A stretch of 64,000 nucleotides of DNA from Sphingomonas echinoides ATCC 14820 (GCF_000241465.1 NZ_JH584235.1:911959-975958), one strand, 5' to 3'. Positions 1 through 9,202 are shown, counted from the first letter of the stretch. Made by a program: numbers and translations. Notes: generated by a model not told the origin, from the letters alone.

Positions 1-743
1 GGTAGTCGCGTGCCGTTGAGCAAATCGGCCCCCTGCTGCAGCCGGGCGCGGGCGACAAACGCCATCGGCGTCATTGCCAGCTTCGCGGCAAATTCACGCG
101 CGAAGGCCGAGCGACTCATCGAGGCGGCGGATGCCAGGCTGGACACGGTGTGCGGGGCCGCCGGATTTTCGATCACCGCCACGATCGCCTTGCCCAGACG
201 CGGGTCGCGCAGCGCGCCGAACAGGCCGGCATCGCCCTCAGCCCGCCCAACCGCGTCGCGCAGCGCCATGACGATGCACACTTTCATCAGCGCATCGACC
301 AAAGCGCGGGATCCCTGCCCTGGTTCCGCCGCCTCACCAATCATCAGACCGCAGATTTGCTGGATCAACAGCGGTTCAGGGAGGACCGAGACGATGGGAT
401 CGCTCACCGAGCCCAGCAAATCGAAGGTGCCACTAACGCGCGCGGTCAGCACCCCCATTGCAATCCGAAGCTCCGGGCCAATGCGATCACCGTCCACGCC
501 ATCGGCCGGGGTAATCACACGCTCCAGACCCGGCGGCAGCAACAGCAGCGTCCCCTGCCCGCACAATCGATCGGCCTGACGCGGGATCGTCAGCCGCAGT
601 GTCCCGGCAAGAACGTACTGCACTTCGATGCCATCGTTGCGATGGCCCGCCAGCGCATGGCCATGCCGCAACGTCACGTCACGAAAGCTCTGCACCGCGA
701 CGTTGAGTGTCGTCAGCATTGTATGAAATTCGGGTTCGTTCAT
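1..743 (-). CDS. AraC family transcriptional regulator (C-terminus beyond window edge)
   Basis: Reading leftward from an ATG at 741-743, 247 codons are visible before the window edge. An N-terminal cupin-type sensor (about residues 15-80, with the HGHALAGHRNDG and LLLPPG stretches) is followed by the first helix-turn-helix of an AraC DNA-binding domain (VSSLASAASMSRSAFAREF, about residues 195-215). The second HTH is only partly in view. This is the architecture of cupin-sensor AraC regulators, which usually control an adjacent gene in response to a small molecule. The target is not visible. The gene is divergent from the ECF sigma gene and they share an intergenic region with inverted repeats. 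Confidence 0.85.
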   Translation of the reverse strand, partial: MNEPEFHTMLTTLNVAVQSFRDVTLRHGHALAGHRNDGIEVQYVLAGTLRLTIPRQADRLCGQGTLLLLPPGLERVITPADGVDGDRIGPELRIAMGVLTARVSGTFDLLGSVSDPIVSVLPEPLLIQQICGLMIGEAAEPGQGSRALVDALMKVCIVMALRDAVGRAEGDAGLFGALRDPRLGKAIVAVIENPAAPHTVSSLASAASMSRSAFAREFAAKLAMTPMAFVARARLQQGADLLNGTRL

Positions 744-752
744 CAGATCCTC

Positions 753-836
753 CGAACCGCTATTTCGTGGCCCCGTCGGAAATGGTTACAGAAGCGGTTC
801 GATTGGCGTCGCTCCTTCCAAGTGGCGAACCGCCAC
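753..836. promoter_or_regulatory. Intergenic inverted repeats between the araC-type and sigma genes
   Basis: Two dyads lie in the divergent intergenic region. CGAACCGCT (753-761) is matched by AGCGGTTCG (793-801), and GTGGCG-AAC-CGCCAC forms a compact hairpin or palindrome at 822-836. Both share an AACCG core. They could be operator sites for the AraC regulator or the ECF sigma circuit. This is inference from position and symmetry only. Confidence 0.35.
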
Positions 837-914
837 GACAAGAAACCGCTCGCCATTCGGTGGGTTCGCTGTAACCCATCACCGGAACGGCGCGAATGAC
901 CCTTGGGAGCCCAC

Positions 915-1448
915 GTGCGAGCGAGTGAAGACCAGCTGCGGGCGATGATGATCGGCGGCCTTGCGGGGGACGCGCGGGCCTATCGGGACTTGCTCGATAT
1001 CCTGGCCCCGCTGCTCCGCGCTTTTTTTGGCCGCCGCCTTCGCGACGCTGCGGAAGATGTCGAGGATCTGGTGCAGGAAACATTGATTGCCATCCACACG
1101 CGGCGCGCAACCTACGACACCAGCCGCCCCTTCACCGCCTGGGCCTATGCGGTCGCGCGCTACAAGATGGTCGACCACTTCCGACGGCGACGCGTTACCG
1201 TGCCGATCGAGGGATTGGAGGATATTCTTGTCGCCGAGGGCTTTGAAGAGGCCGTGTCGGCGCGGATGGACATCGACTCCTTGCTCAACACGCTTCCGCC
1301 AAAACAGGCCCGTGCGATCCGCGAGACCAAGGTCGACGGGCTCAGCGTGGCCGAAGCGGCCGACCGGCACGCCATGAGCGACTCCGACGTAAAGATTTCG
1401 GTGCACCGCGGGCTGAAATCGCTCGCCGCCCGGCTGGGACTTTCGTGA
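915..1448 (+). CDS. ECF-type RNA polymerase sigma factor
   Basis: A 177-residue sigma-70 family protein of extracytoplasmic-function size. Region 2 spans about residues 20-95 (AEDVEDLVQETLIAIH, then the FTAWAYAVARYKMVDHFRR core-binding and -10 recognition helices). Region 4 is about residues 125-175 (LPPKQARAIRETKVDGLSVAEAA, then an HTH). I chose GTG at 915 because GGGAG lies at 905-909 with good spacing; an in-frame TTG at 903 is less likely. Its stop overlaps the start of an NrsF-type membrane anti-sigma gene, the usual pairing in alphaproteobacteria. The factor is probably held at the membrane until a stress signal releases it. The regulon is unknown. Confidence 0.9.
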   Translation: MRASEDQLRAMMIGGLAGDARAYRDLLDILAPLLRAFFGRRLRDAAEDVEDLVQETLIAIHTRRATYDTSRPFTAWAYAVARYKMVDHFRRRRVTVPIEGLEDILVAEGFEEAVSARMDIDSLLNTLPPKQARAIRETKVDGLSVAEAADRHAMSDSDVKISVHRGLKSLAARLGLS

Positions 1449-2089
1449 TGAACACTGACGAGTTGATCGATTCGCTCTCCGCCGACGTTACACCGGTTGC
1501 GACGCATGCGGTCGAACGCCGCTTGTCCGTTGCGGTGGCGACGGGCGCTGCGGCTACGGCGATGCTGGTCGTGTTCGGGCTTGGGGTGCGCCACGATTTG
1601 GCGAGCGCGATGCACGGCTATGCGGTCTGGATGAAATGGGCCTACACGCTGTCGTGCGGGGTGATCGCTTTGTTCGCGACCTACCATCTCGCCCGACCGG
1701 AGGCCACGCGCAGCCGCTCGCTGTGGTTGCTCCTGATACCCGTTGGCTTGCTCGGCCTTGTTGCAGTGGTCGAGTTCGCTGCGGCTCCCCCGTCGCACTG
1801 GCTGGCGATGTGGCTGGGGGATAGCTGGCAGCGATGTTCGATGCGGGTGCTGGTGCTCGCGATGCCGATCCTGGTCGCACTGATCTGGGCATTCCGCCGC
1901 TTTGCGCCGACGCAGCTACGCCTGACCGGCGCGGCGGCGGGCTTCGCCGCGGGTGGGTTTGCCGCGCTGCTTTACAGCTTTCGCTGCGATGAAACGGGTG
2001 CCGCGTTCGTGCTGACCTGGTACACGCTCGGCATGGTCGCCGCTGCGGCTTTCGGCGCACTCATCGGCCCGCGTTTGTTGCGCTGGTAG
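1448..2089 (+). CDS. NrsF/DUF1109 family membrane anti-sigma factor
   Basis: A 213-residue integral membrane protein with a short cytoplasmic N-terminus (MNTDELIDSLSADV) followed by about six hydrophobic segments. N-terminus, length and position directly after an ECF sigma gene match the NrsF/DUF1109 anti-sigma family, which sequesters the sigma factor at the inner membrane. ATG 1448 overlaps the sigma stop (TGATG), so translation is probably coupled. An in-frame GTG three bases earlier is possible. The inducing signal cannot be read from sequence; characterised NrsF systems respond to oxidants or heavy metals. Confidence 0.85.
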   Translation: MNTDELIDSLSADVTPVATHAVERRLSVAVATGAAATAMLVVFGLGVRHDLASAMHGYAVWMKWAYTLSCGVIALFATYHLARPEATRSRSLWLLLIPVGLLGLVAVVEFAAAPPSHWLAMWLGDSWQRCSMRVLVLAMPILVALIWAFRRFAPTQLRLTGAAAGFAAGGFAALLYSFRCDETGAAFVLTWYTLGMVAAAAFGALIGPRLLRW

Positions 2090-2175
2090 CAGCGCTACGC
2101 CCTTGGCGGACGCTACCGTCGGGTGCCGAGGAGAACAAACCCGCGCTTGCTGTGCCAGAAGCATTTCTATGATTT

Positions 2176-2199
2176 CCGATTGGACCGATAGGATATCCT
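2176..2199. promoter_or_regulatory. Direct repeat plus palindrome upstream of serine acetyltransferase
   Basis: The 9-mer CCGATTGGA (2176-2184) is immediately repeated as CCGATAGGA (2185-2193) and runs into the 10-bp perfect palindrome AGGATATCCT (2190-2199), 18 bp before the GTG start. The layout suggests an operator controlling cysteine synthesis. The binding protein is unknown; an Rrf2-type sulfur regulator is one guess. Confidence 0.4.
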
Positions 2200-2217
2200 C
2201 TTCGCAAAGGATGCCCT

Positions 2218-3198
2218 GTGACCGATTACGCGCTCGACACCCCTCGCGACCATGACGTGCCGACCCTCCCGCCGCGCACCGTCGGCGATGCGATCGCCGA
2301 TTTGCGCGCCGCGCGGGAGGAATGGCGCTCACGCCAGGACGAGTCGCGCGATGTGGAAAGTTTCCCGTCGCGCACCGCGCTCGAGCGCGTCGTGTCGCTG
2401 CTTGCGGCCGCGCTCTATCCGCGACGGCTCGGTCATTTTCGCGGGGTCGCGGCGGAGGAGGACACCTTCGTTGTCGCCAAACTGCTCGCCGCGCTGACCG
2501 ATCTTGAGCGTGAGATCGGCCACGAACTCGGTTATTGGCAGCGCGAAGCCGGTGCGTTTGAAGCCGACCATGCCGCCACCATCGTGCGGCTGTTCACCGC
2601 GACGCTGGGCGACATCCGGCGGTTGATCGACAGCGATGTCGAAGCCGCCTTCCTCGGTGATCCGGCGGCGCGCAGCGTGGACGAAATCCTCGTCTGCTAT
2701 CCCGGTGCGATCGCCAGCCTGCACCACCGCATCGCGCACGAGCTCAACAATCTGGGTGCCCCGATTGTCGCGCGCCTGATCTCGGAAATCGCCAACGAAC
2801 GCACCGGCATCGATATCCATCCCGGCGCGCAGATCGGCGCGCGCTTTTTCATCGATCACGGCACCGGGGTCGTGATCGGCGAAACCGCGATCATCGGGGC
2901 GCGGGTGCGCCTGTACCAGCATGTCACGCTCGGCGCGCGCAGCCCGGTCGGGGCGACGCGCGACGACGTGCGCCACCGCCATGCGCGGCACCCGATCATC
3001 GGCGACGATGTCGTCGTTTATGCCGGGGCGACCATTTTGGGCCGGGTGACGATCGGCGCGCGATCGACCATCGGCGGCAATGTCTGGTTGCTGTCGGATG
3101 TGCCGGAAGACAGCATGCTGGTGCAGCCCGAGGCGGTGCGGCTGGAGCGCAAGGCTGGGCTGAACCTGCGCGACACGCTGCTCGGGCAATCGGCATGA
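2218..3198 (+). CDS. cysE: Serine O-acetyltransferase
   Basis: Transfers acetyl from acetyl-CoA to L-serine, the first committed step of cysteine synthesis, in the cytoplasm. The 326-residue protein has a long alpha-helical N-terminal half, then left-handed beta-helix hexapeptide repeats over about residues 185-300. These include [20 protein letters not shown], with the His-Gly-Thr-Gly of the active site, and [12 protein letters not shown]. It is longer than the 270-residue E. coli CysE, resembling the extended EpsC-like group. The start is GTG 2218. It overlaps the next gene by 4 bp (ATGA), so the pair is co-transcribed. Confidence 0.88.
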   Translation: MTDYALDTPRDHDVPTLPPRTVGDAIADLRAAREEWRSRQDESRDVESFPSRTALERVVSLLAAALYPRRLGHFRGVAAEEDTFVVAKLLAALTDLEREIGHELGYWQREAGAFEADHAATIVRLFTATLGDIRRLIDSDVEAAFLGDPAARSVDEILVCYPGAIASLHHRIAHELNNLGAPIVARLISEIANERTGIDIHPGAQIGARFFIDHGTGVVIGETAIIGARVRLYQHVTLGARSPVGATRDDVRHRHARHPIIGDDVVVYAGATILGRVTIGARSTIGGNVWLLSDVPEDSMLVQPEAVRLERKAGLNLRDTLLGQSA

Positions 3199-3944
3199 CG
3201 GTGGCGAAACGGCCCGTCATCGGCGTCCTGTGCTGCAACGAGACGCTGGGGCGGCCGGTACCGACCGTCGCCACCCGCTTCGTCGCGCCGCTCGCGCGCT
3301 TTTCGGATAGCACGGTCATGCTGGTGCCCGCCGTGCGCGATGCCGTCGATAGTGCCGTGCTTACCACCCTGCTCGACGGCGTATTGTTGACCGGATCGCG
3401 CTCCAACGTCGCGCCTCACCGCTATGGCGGCGGCCCACTCCCCGCAGGCCAACAGATCGACCCTGAACGCGACGAGGTCGCGCTCGCTCTGGCTGGACGG
3501 ATGATCGAGGCGGGCAAACCCGTGTTCGGCATTTGTCGGGGTCTACAGGAGATCAACGTGCTGTTCGGCGGCACGCTGTCGACCGATTCCTGCCGGGGAC
3601 GGCATCATCGCGGATCCTGGGACGGGTGCTTCGACACGCTGTTCGGCCATCGCCATGATGTCGAGCTGAACGATGGCGGGCTGCTCGCCTGCGCGACCGG
3701 GCGGCAGCGCATGTCGGTCAACTCGGTCCACGAACAGGGCATTGACCGGCTCGGCGGAGGACTGTCGGTCGAGGCGGTCGCCGCCGACGATGGCCTGATC
3801 GAGGCGATCCGCGCCCAGCCATGCGGGGCCGAAGTGCTGGCGGTGCAATGGCATCCCGAATGGGATGTCGATCGTTCCCCGGAAAGCCGCGCCTTCTTTA
3901 CCGTGGTCGGCACTTCGCTGCGCGCCGCTGCCGAAGCGCGATAG
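3195..3944 (+). CDS. Class I glutamine amidotransferase-like gamma-glutamyl hydrolase (peptidase C26)
   Basis: A 249-residue member of the PuuD/peptidase C26 group, which hydrolyses gamma-glutamyl amides. The catalytic triad is visible: Cys114 in [11 protein letters not shown], and His220 and Glu222 in VQWHPEW. The oxyanion-side motif LLTGSRSNV is at about residues 64-72. ATG 3195 overlaps the stop of the serine acetyltransferase gene, suggesting a shared role near cysteine or glutathione metabolism, but this is inference. The substrate is unassigned; gamma-glutamyl-GABA hydrolase is the nearest characterised activity. Confidence 0.82.
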   Translation: MTVAKRPVIGVLCCNETLGRPVPTVATRFVAPLARFSDSTVMLVPAVRDAVDSAVLTTLLDGVLLTGSRSNVAPHRYGGGPLPAGQQIDPERDEVALALAGRMIEAGKPVFGICRGLQEINVLFGGTLSTDSCRGRHHRGSWDGCFDTLFGHRHDVELNDGGLLACATGRQRMSVNSVHEQGIDRLGGGLSVEAVAADDGLIEAIRAQPCGAEVLAVQWHPEWDVDRSPESRAFFTVVGTSLRAAAEAR

Positions 3945-4261
3945 TCGCCCCCAACGCTACAGCCCTTCCGCCACCCAATGCGCATTGGAGAGGCGGCGGG
4001 CCCGACCGCGACTGTCGGGCACCGCAAAGCAACAAAGCGGCTTGAGCGGAAGTAGCCGAGCTTAGCGCCCCGATAGATTTCCCTGCGTCCAATTGCCCGG
4101 ACTTCAGGACAGACTATCGATCTGGCGCAACCGGCATACGGTCTGGCGCAGCTCTATTGCCTAGTACCGTAGTAGGAATAGCTTTTGATGCGTGGAAGCG
4201 AAATCCGACTCGATCTCTGACGAGTCGCAAGCGACCACCAAAAGTTGATGGGAGAGCAGTC
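3945..4261. other. 317-bp intergenic region with palindromes, no gene seen
   Basis: No convincing reading frame. It holds a 14-bp perfect palindrome CCAATGCGCATTGG (3975-3988). A hairpin GCCCGAC/GTCGGGC (4000-4006 with 4014-4020) may end the upstream operon but has no T tract. An inverted repeat CGACTCG/CGAGTCG (4206-4212 with 4221-4227) contains two GANTC methylation sites close to the next gene. Confidence 0.5.
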
Positions 4262-4864
4262 ATGGTCTTTGTTACCGACGTGCCGACCGACACTCCGCTG
4301 CCGATCCTGGTATCGGTACGCGGGGATTCGCCGACCTCGAGCCCGGTCGCCCGGGTCGAGCTCGACCTTTCGAAATTCCACAATGGCCGCTGGGCGGTGC
4401 AGCTCGACGCGACCTTTTCGCGCGGCGATGCGCCTGTCGTCATCCTCGCGCGCGGGGTCGCGTGCCTGGCCATCGCGTGGTGGGCACAGCTTTCGCCGCG
4501 CAGCTATCTGCGGTCGGTGCGCGGTGCCGTGTTCGATTCGCCGCTCGCAGCGGATATGAGCCAAGTGGCCGTGGCTGCAGCAATCCGCAGCGGGCCCGCC
4601 TATCGCCTGCCCTTCCCCTCGATTGTGGTGAACGACGCGTCGTTTCGGATCGAGGAGGTTCTGCATCTTGCCGACAAATGGGGCAGCCGGTTCGTCGAAA
4701 AAGGCGGGGCGTCGGCTGGCCAACCCAGCAATCGCAATGGCCGCTTTACCGAGGCCGAAGACGGCCTGCTGGCCTATCTGGACGTGCTCGACCGAAAAGT
4801 GCTTGCGCCGCAATCGCACGCTGCGCAGCACGCCGAAGTGCCGGTCCTCGCCCCGCAAGATTAA
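4262..4864 (+). CDS. RBBP9/YdeN-like alpha/beta-hydrolase fold protein without catalytic residues
   Basis: 200 residues from ATG 4262, preceded by GGGAG at 4251-4255. The pattern follows the RBBP9/YdeN serine-hydrolase family: VVILARGVACLAIAWWAQL (about 59-77), VRGAVFDSPL, LPFPSIVVND, then ADKWGSRFVEKGG. In active members the first motif reads AHSLGCLA, with Ser as nucleophile. Here it is ARGVACLA, so His and Ser are Arg64 and Gly65. The later Asp and His motifs are also not recognisable. It is therefore probably a non-enzymatic homologue. The first 50 residues match nothing I recognise. It is monocistronic and faces a convergent peptidase gene. Confidence 0.6.
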   Translation: MVFVTDVPTDTPLPILVSVRGDSPTSSPVARVELDLSKFHNGRWAVQLDATFSRGDAPVVILARGVACLAIAWWAQLSPRSYLRSVRGAVFDSPLAADMSQVAVAAAIRSGPAYRLPFPSIVVNDASFRIEEVLHLADKWGSRFVEKGGASAGQPSNRNGRFTEAEDGLLAYLDVLDRKVLAPQSHAAQHAEVPVLAPQD

Positions 4865-4878
4865 CCGTCATTGCCCAT

Positions 4879-4894
4879 GCGCACGATCGTGCGC
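4879..4894. terminator. 16-bp perfect palindrome between convergent genes
   Basis: GCGCACGATCGTGCGC is perfectly self-complementary and sits between the convergent RBBP9-like and S9 peptidase genes. A GC-rich hairpin here could end transcription from both sides, although no T tract follows on either strand. Confidence 0.4.
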
Positions 4895-4942
4895 CTGTTC
4901 CGGCCCACGGGAAGCCCGGGGACCGGATCGTTAAGGCAGGCG

Positions 4943-7027
4943 TCAGCCGCCCTTGCGGCCTGATGCGCCGACGATCTGGGGTTGCGGCGCAGTGGGGACG
5001 GTCCATGTGTTCATCCACCCGAGCACCTGCTTATACCATTGGCGGCTCTCGCGCGGCTTCAGCACCCAATGGCTGCCGCCCGGGAACACCACCAGCCGCG
5101 AGGGAATGTCGCGCCGCTGGAGCGCGGTGAAGGCAGCGATGCCCTGCGTATAGGGAATGCGGTAATCGCCTTCGCTGGTGATGACGAGCTGCGGCGTCTT
5201 CCACGCGGTCACATGGTTCACCGGGTTCCACTTCTCGAACGCGGCAGGATCCTCATAATATGGATGGCCGCCATGTTCCCATTCGTCGAACCACAGTTCT
5301 TCGGTTTCGTACGCCATGGCGCGGGCATCGAACACGCCGTCATGCTGCACGATGCACTTGAAGCGATCGGGCCAGTTGCCCTCGATCCAGTTCATCATAT
5401 AGCCGCCATAAGAGGCCCCCAGCGCACAGGCATTGTCGGCGTCGAGCCAGGCGAACTTGTCGGTCGCGGCCTTGAGCCCGGCTTTCAGGTCCTCGAGCGG
5501 CCAGCCGCCCCAATTGTTACGGATCGCATCGGTGAAGCCTTGCCCATATCCGGTCGAGCCGTGGAAATCGACCGCGACCAGCCCATAGCCTGCGCCCGCG
5601 AACACCGCCGGATTCCAGCGATACGACCAGCTATTGTTGCTCGACCCCTGCGGCCCGCCATGCACCATGAACGCGATCGGCACTTTGCCGGTGCTGCCCG
5701 CAGGCTTCACCGCATAGCCCCACACCGTATCGTTATTGGCCCCGGTGAAGCTGAACTTGGTGACGCTGGGCATCTCGACATCGGCCAGCTTAGCCGCGTT
5801 GACCGAGGTCAGCCGCACCGTGCTCTTGCCAGTCAGGCGGTAGAAATCATCGGGTGCGGTCAGCGAATTCATCGCATACACCACCCCGGTTGGCGTCGGT
5901 ACGACCGCCGACACGCTGCCCGCCCCGGTCAGCCGCGCGACCGTGCCGGTTACCGGCGAAACCGACCAGATCGGCGTTTCCTGCGTATCCTCGGCGGTGA
6001 CGAAGATCGTCTTGCTGTCGGGGCTCCACGCGATCGACGCGACCGAGCGGTCCCAGCCTTCGGTCAGCGCGCGCACCGCGCCACTCTTCAGGTCGCGCAG
6101 CATCAGCACTTGCCGATCGGCCTCATAGCCCGCCCGCTTCATCGCGAACCAGGCGAGATATTTGCCGTCGGGCGACGCGGTCGGGAGATTGTCCGTCCCG
6201 TGGTTGGCTTCGGTCAGATTGACCGGTGCAGCCGATCCGTCGGCAGGGGCTGCGAAAATGTCGAGATTGGTCGAAAGCGGCTCGATCCGGCCCGCCTCGC
6301 GCAACGCGAAATACACCGTCTTGCCATCGGCGCTCCACGACACTTCCTCGCCACCACCAAATGGCTTGGACGGGGCATCCCCAACCAGTTTGCCTTCGAT
6401 CGGCACGCCATTGCCGGTCGCGCCCGCTGCGGTCAGCGGCAGGACGAACAGTTGCGAGCGCGTGCCATCGGCCCAGCTCGCCCAATGCCGCACGAACATC
6501 TGATCATAAACGCGGCCATTGCCGGCATTGGCATCCTTCTTGACCATCGCCGGTTCGAGGCTCGGGGCACCCGGCAAGCGATCCGCCCATACCAGCAACT
6601 TGTCGTCCTGCGGCGAGACCTTGAAGCCGCCCATCCCGCCCTTGAAATGCGTCAGTTGCAGCGGCGCGCCGCCAGCAATGCCGATCGACCAGACCGCATC
6701 CTCGCCGCCTTTGTCGGACTGGAAATACACGGTCTTGCCGTCATGCGAGAATTGCGGCGCAGTCTCGTTGACATCGGCCTCGGCGATCAGCTTTTCCGGG
6801 GCGGCCCCTTTGCGCGTCAGGTCGAGCCGCCACAGATCGAAGCGACCACCATCGATGGTCAGGTCGGTCTCGCGTTGCTGCCACACCAGCCAATGCCCAT
6901 CGGGCGAAACAGCCGGAGCGGAGACGCGCGACAGCGTGGACACATCGTCGATCGTGAGTTGGCGGGCGACCGCAGGCGCGGCAATGAAAGCGGCCGTCAA
7001 AGCGGTCGCAGCAAGCAGTGTTTTCAT
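4943..7027 (-). CDS. S9 family prolyl oligopeptidase / dipeptidyl aminopeptidase
   Basis: A 694-residue exported serine peptidase. A signal peptide (MKTLLAATALTAAFIAAPAVA) precedes a beta-propeller region of TolB/WD40-like repeats (about residues 25-400, with SPDGHWLVW, SHDGKTVYF, SPDGKYLAW, SPDSKTIFV). A C-terminal alpha/beta-hydrolase domain follows. The triad is readable: Ser539 in GASYGG, Asp621 in SEGDYRIPY, His653 in GGSHWV. It likely trims peptides in the periplasm. It lies downstream of the PopZ-like gene on the same strand, 52 bp away, where valS often sits in relatives. Confidence 0.9.
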   Translation of the reverse strand: MKTLLAATALTAAFIAAPAVARQLTIDDVSTLSRVSAPAVSPDGHWLVWQQRETDLTIDGGRFDLWRLDLTRKGAAPEKLIAEADVNETAPQFSHDGKTVYFQSDKGGEDAVWSIGIAGGAPLQLTHFKGGMGGFKVSPQDDKLLVWADRLPGAPSLEPAMVKKDANAGNGRVYDQMFVRHWASWADGTRSQLFVLPLTAAGATGNGVPIEGKLVGDAPSKPFGGGEEVSWSADGKTVYFALREAGRIEPLSTNLDIFAAPADGSAAPVNLTEANHGTDNLPTASPDGKYLAWFAMKRAGYEADRQVLMLRDLKSGAVRALTEGWDRSVASIAWSPDSKTIFVTAEDTQETPIWSVSPVTGTVARLTGAGSVSAVVPTPTGVVYAMNSLTAPDDFYRLTGKSTVRLTSVNAAKLADVEMPSVTKFSFTGANNDTVWGYAVKPAGSTGKVPIAFMVHGGPQGSSNNSWSYRWNPAVFAGAGYGLVAVDFHGSTGYGQGFTDAIRNNWGGWPLEDLKAGLKAATDKFAWLDADNACALGASYGGYMMNWIEGNWPDRFKCIVQHDGVFDARAMAYETEELWFDEWEHGGHPYYEDPAAFEKWNPVNHVTAWKTPQLVITSEGDYRIPYTQGIAAFTALQRRDIPSRLVVFPGGSHWVLKPRESRQWYKQVLGWMNTWTVPTAPQPQIVGASGRKGG

Positions 7028-7079
7028 GAACGCAGGTTACAGCAGAACCATGCGGTCGCCGCAATCACCAGCGGGCGGC

Positions 7080-7637
7080 TTATTTGCCGGTGATGCGGTC
7101 GATTTCCTTGGCCACCATCGTCTCGACGATCGCGGGCAGATTGGCATCGAGCCAGTCGCGCAACATCGGGCGCAGCATCTCGCGGACCATGCCTTCCAGC
7201 GTGTCCGATCCGCTCACCTCGGGCTTCACCACCAGCCGCGACAGAACATCGAGCGGCCCGCGCGATGCTTCGGCAGTACGCGGCGAAACAATCGACTCGG
7301 GCGCAGGTGTTTCAGGCGCTGCTTTCGCGGCGACAGGCGCGGCCGCGCGAACGGGTTCAGGGGCTGGCTCCGGCACGAGATCCTCCCTTGCCACGGCCCG
7401 GGCAATCCGCGCCGATTGCGGGTTATTCTCGGGCTGGGGACGGCGTTCGAGTTCGGGCGCAGGCTGGCTCAGCTCGAGAATTTCATCATCACTAAAAGGG
7501 GTTGGCTCGGATCGCGCGGGCAAAGCACGCGCCGGTCGCTTGGCACGCGCAGGGGCCGCGTCATTCTCTTCCGCGATGATCCGCTTGATCGATGAGAGGA
7601 TGTCCTCCATCGATGGCTCCGCGCTCAAATCCCCCAT
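7080..7637 (-). CDS. PopZ-like DUF2497 family polar organising protein
   Basis: A 185-residue protein with the three-part layout of PopZ. There is a conserved N-terminal helix (MEDILSSIKRIIAEEN), a long Pro/Ala/Glu-rich disordered middle (about residues 30-110), and a helical C-terminal oligomerisation region (SDTLEGMVREMLRPMLRDWL, then ending DRITGK). In Caulobacter PopZ condenses at cell poles and tethers the centromere complex. I use ATG 7637; an in-frame TTG lies two codons earlier. It sits directly after tolC on the same strand, as the homologue does in several alphaproteobacteria. Confidence 0.8.
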   Translation of the reverse strand: MGDLSAEPSMEDILSSIKRIIAEENDAAPARAKRPARALPARSEPTPFSDDEILELSQPAPELERRPQPENNPQSARIARAVAREDLVPEPAPEPVRAAAPVAAKAAPETPAPESIVSPRTAEASRGPLDVLSRLVVKPEVSGSDTLEGMVREMLRPMLRDWLDANLPAIVETMVAKEIDRITGK

Positions 7638-7670
7638 CGACAACCCCTGAAAAGTGCGTCGATCCGCCGG

Positions 7671-9182
7671 TTAGCGGTTCTTCGTTGCTTCACCTGCGGT
7701 AATTGGGGCACTTCTGTCAACTGGCGCGTCCAGAATCGGATCGAGCGGGCGGGTGACCTTGGCGTCTTGCGGGCGAGTCGCGTTGGTCCGCGTGCCCGTA
7801 ACCGCAGGATCGGGATCCGACGAAAAGTCCCAGATCCGTCCGCGCACGCTCTTATAATGCGCCACCGGATCGTAAAGCGGCCCGCCATCAAGCCCAAGAT
7901 TGCGCGCCTCGGCCCGCCCCATCGCCGCCAGCAGCGCAAAGCCCGCGACATAGGCATCGCGCCGCGCCGTCACCAAGGTCACCTGCGAGTTCAGCAATTC
8001 CTGCTCGGCATTCAGAATATCGAGAATGGTACGGTTACCGACGCTGTTTTCGGCGCGCACGCCTTCCAGCGACAATTTGTTGGCGTTGACCGCTACTTCG
8101 CTCGACGTGATTACCTCGAGCGAGGACTTCCAGACGGCATAAGCCGACCGCGCTTGCGAGATGACGCCACGCTCGGTCTCGGTAACGCGCTCGATCGCCT
8201 GCAAGCGCGCATCCTGAGCCTGCCGGATCTGCGCCGATGGGCGCCCGCCCTGATAGAGCGGCATCGTCAGCCCGAGACCGACCGTCGAGGACGTGCCCGT
8301 CTGGCCAATCGCGACGCCGGTGCCCGAACCAAGCGATCCGAGATAATTGTAATAATTGCCGCCGATGTTGACGCTGACCTTGGGCAAACGATTCGCGCGC
8401 GCCACGCCAATGTCATAGCCCGCCGCCTGACTGGCCTTGGCGGCCGCCAACAGCGTGGGATTGTCCTTCAACGCGACGTCCACCGCAGCATCGGGATCCG
8501 CAGGAAGATTGGGGAGCGCCGGTGGCGGCTCGAGCGCGTCGGGCGCGCTGCCGACATAGCGGATATAGCTTTCCCGGCTGGAAATCAGCCGCGCCTGCGC
8601 CGTTTCGAGCTGCCCGCGGGCGATGGCAAGGCGCGCTTCGGACTGGGCCACGTCGGTACGCGTCAGATCCCCGACCTGGAACCGATCGCGGCTGGCCTGC
8701 AAATTGACCTCAAGCACCTTCACATTCTGGGTATTGAGGCCGACGATCGCTTCATCGCGGATCACGTCCATATAGGCCCCCACAACCGTGGTGAACAAAT
8801 CGGACTCGGTCCCGCGCAAGCTCAACTGGCCGCCTTCGACCCTGGTTTGCGCAGCCCGCACGCTGTTGCGCACCGCGCCACCTGCATAAAGCGGTACAGA
8901 CAAAGTCGCGCTCGCCGTGCCGCTGCGGTCCGGCGACACGAAGCTGTTCGAGGATTTGACGACGTTTTCGGTATAGGCGCTTTGCAAGGTGACGGCAGGC
9001 AGCGCCTGCGACCGCGCGATCGGCACATTTTCGTCGTTTGCGCGCACGTTTGCACGCTGCGCGGCGAGCGTCGGGTTGGTGTTATACGCCTTGACCAGCG
9101 CCTCGCGCAGCGTTTCCGCAGAAAGCGGGGTTGCCGCGAGCCCGAGTAGCGCAACGCCAGTCAGAAGGTGTATCGATCGCAT
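7671..9182 (-). CDS. TolC family outer membrane efflux protein
   Basis: A 503-residue outer membrane channel for type I secretion or tripartite efflux. From ATG 9182 there is a Sec signal peptide (MRSIHLLTGVALLGLAATPLSA), then the duplicated TolC fold. LREALVKAYNTNPTLAAQRA marks the first repeat, and the second carries LPLYQGGRPSAQIRQAQD with the typical GG motif. The C-terminal region ends in a low-complexity tail (about 455-503). It is flanked on the same strand by a PCMT-family gene and the PopZ-like gene; the order pcm-tolC-popZ is seen in other alphaproteobacteria. The cognate transporter is not in the window. Confidence 0.9.
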   Translation of the reverse strand: MRSIHLLTGVALLGLAATPLSAETLREALVKAYNTNPTLAAQRANVRANDENVPIARSQALPAVTLQSAYTENVVKSSNSFVSPDRSGTASATLSVPLYAGGAVRNSVRAAQTRVEGGQLSLRGTESDLFTTVVGAYMDVIRDEAIVGLNTQNVKVLEVNLQASRDRFQVGDLTRTDVAQSEARLAIARGQLETAQARLISSRESYIRYVGSAPDALEPPPALPNLPADPDAAVDVALKDNPTLLAAAKASQAAGYDIGVARANRLPKVSVNIGGNYYNYLGSLGSGTGVAIGQTGTSSTVGLGLTMPLYQGGRPSAQIRQAQDARLQAIERVTETERGVISQARSAYAVWKSSLEVITSSEVAVNANKLSLEGVRAENSVGNRTILDILNAEQELLNSQVTLVTARRDAYVAGFALLAAMGRAEARNLGLDGGPLYDPVAHYKSVRGRIWDFSSDPDPAVTGTRTNATRPQDAKVTRPLDPILDAPVDRSAPITAGEATKNR

Positions 9183-9202
9183 GGGTCGCGGGTCTTTTCT
9201 GC

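Noticed and set aside
881..905. GGAAC motif as an ECF/EcfG promoter for the sigma gene
   Set aside because: GGAAC is at 884-888 but the matching -10 would fall inside the coding start and is not clear.
4982..7093. 703-codon open frame on the plus strand opposite the S9 peptidase
   Set aside because: Arg/His-rich translation with no motifs, fully opposite a convincing peptidase gene; an artefact of high-GC codon use.
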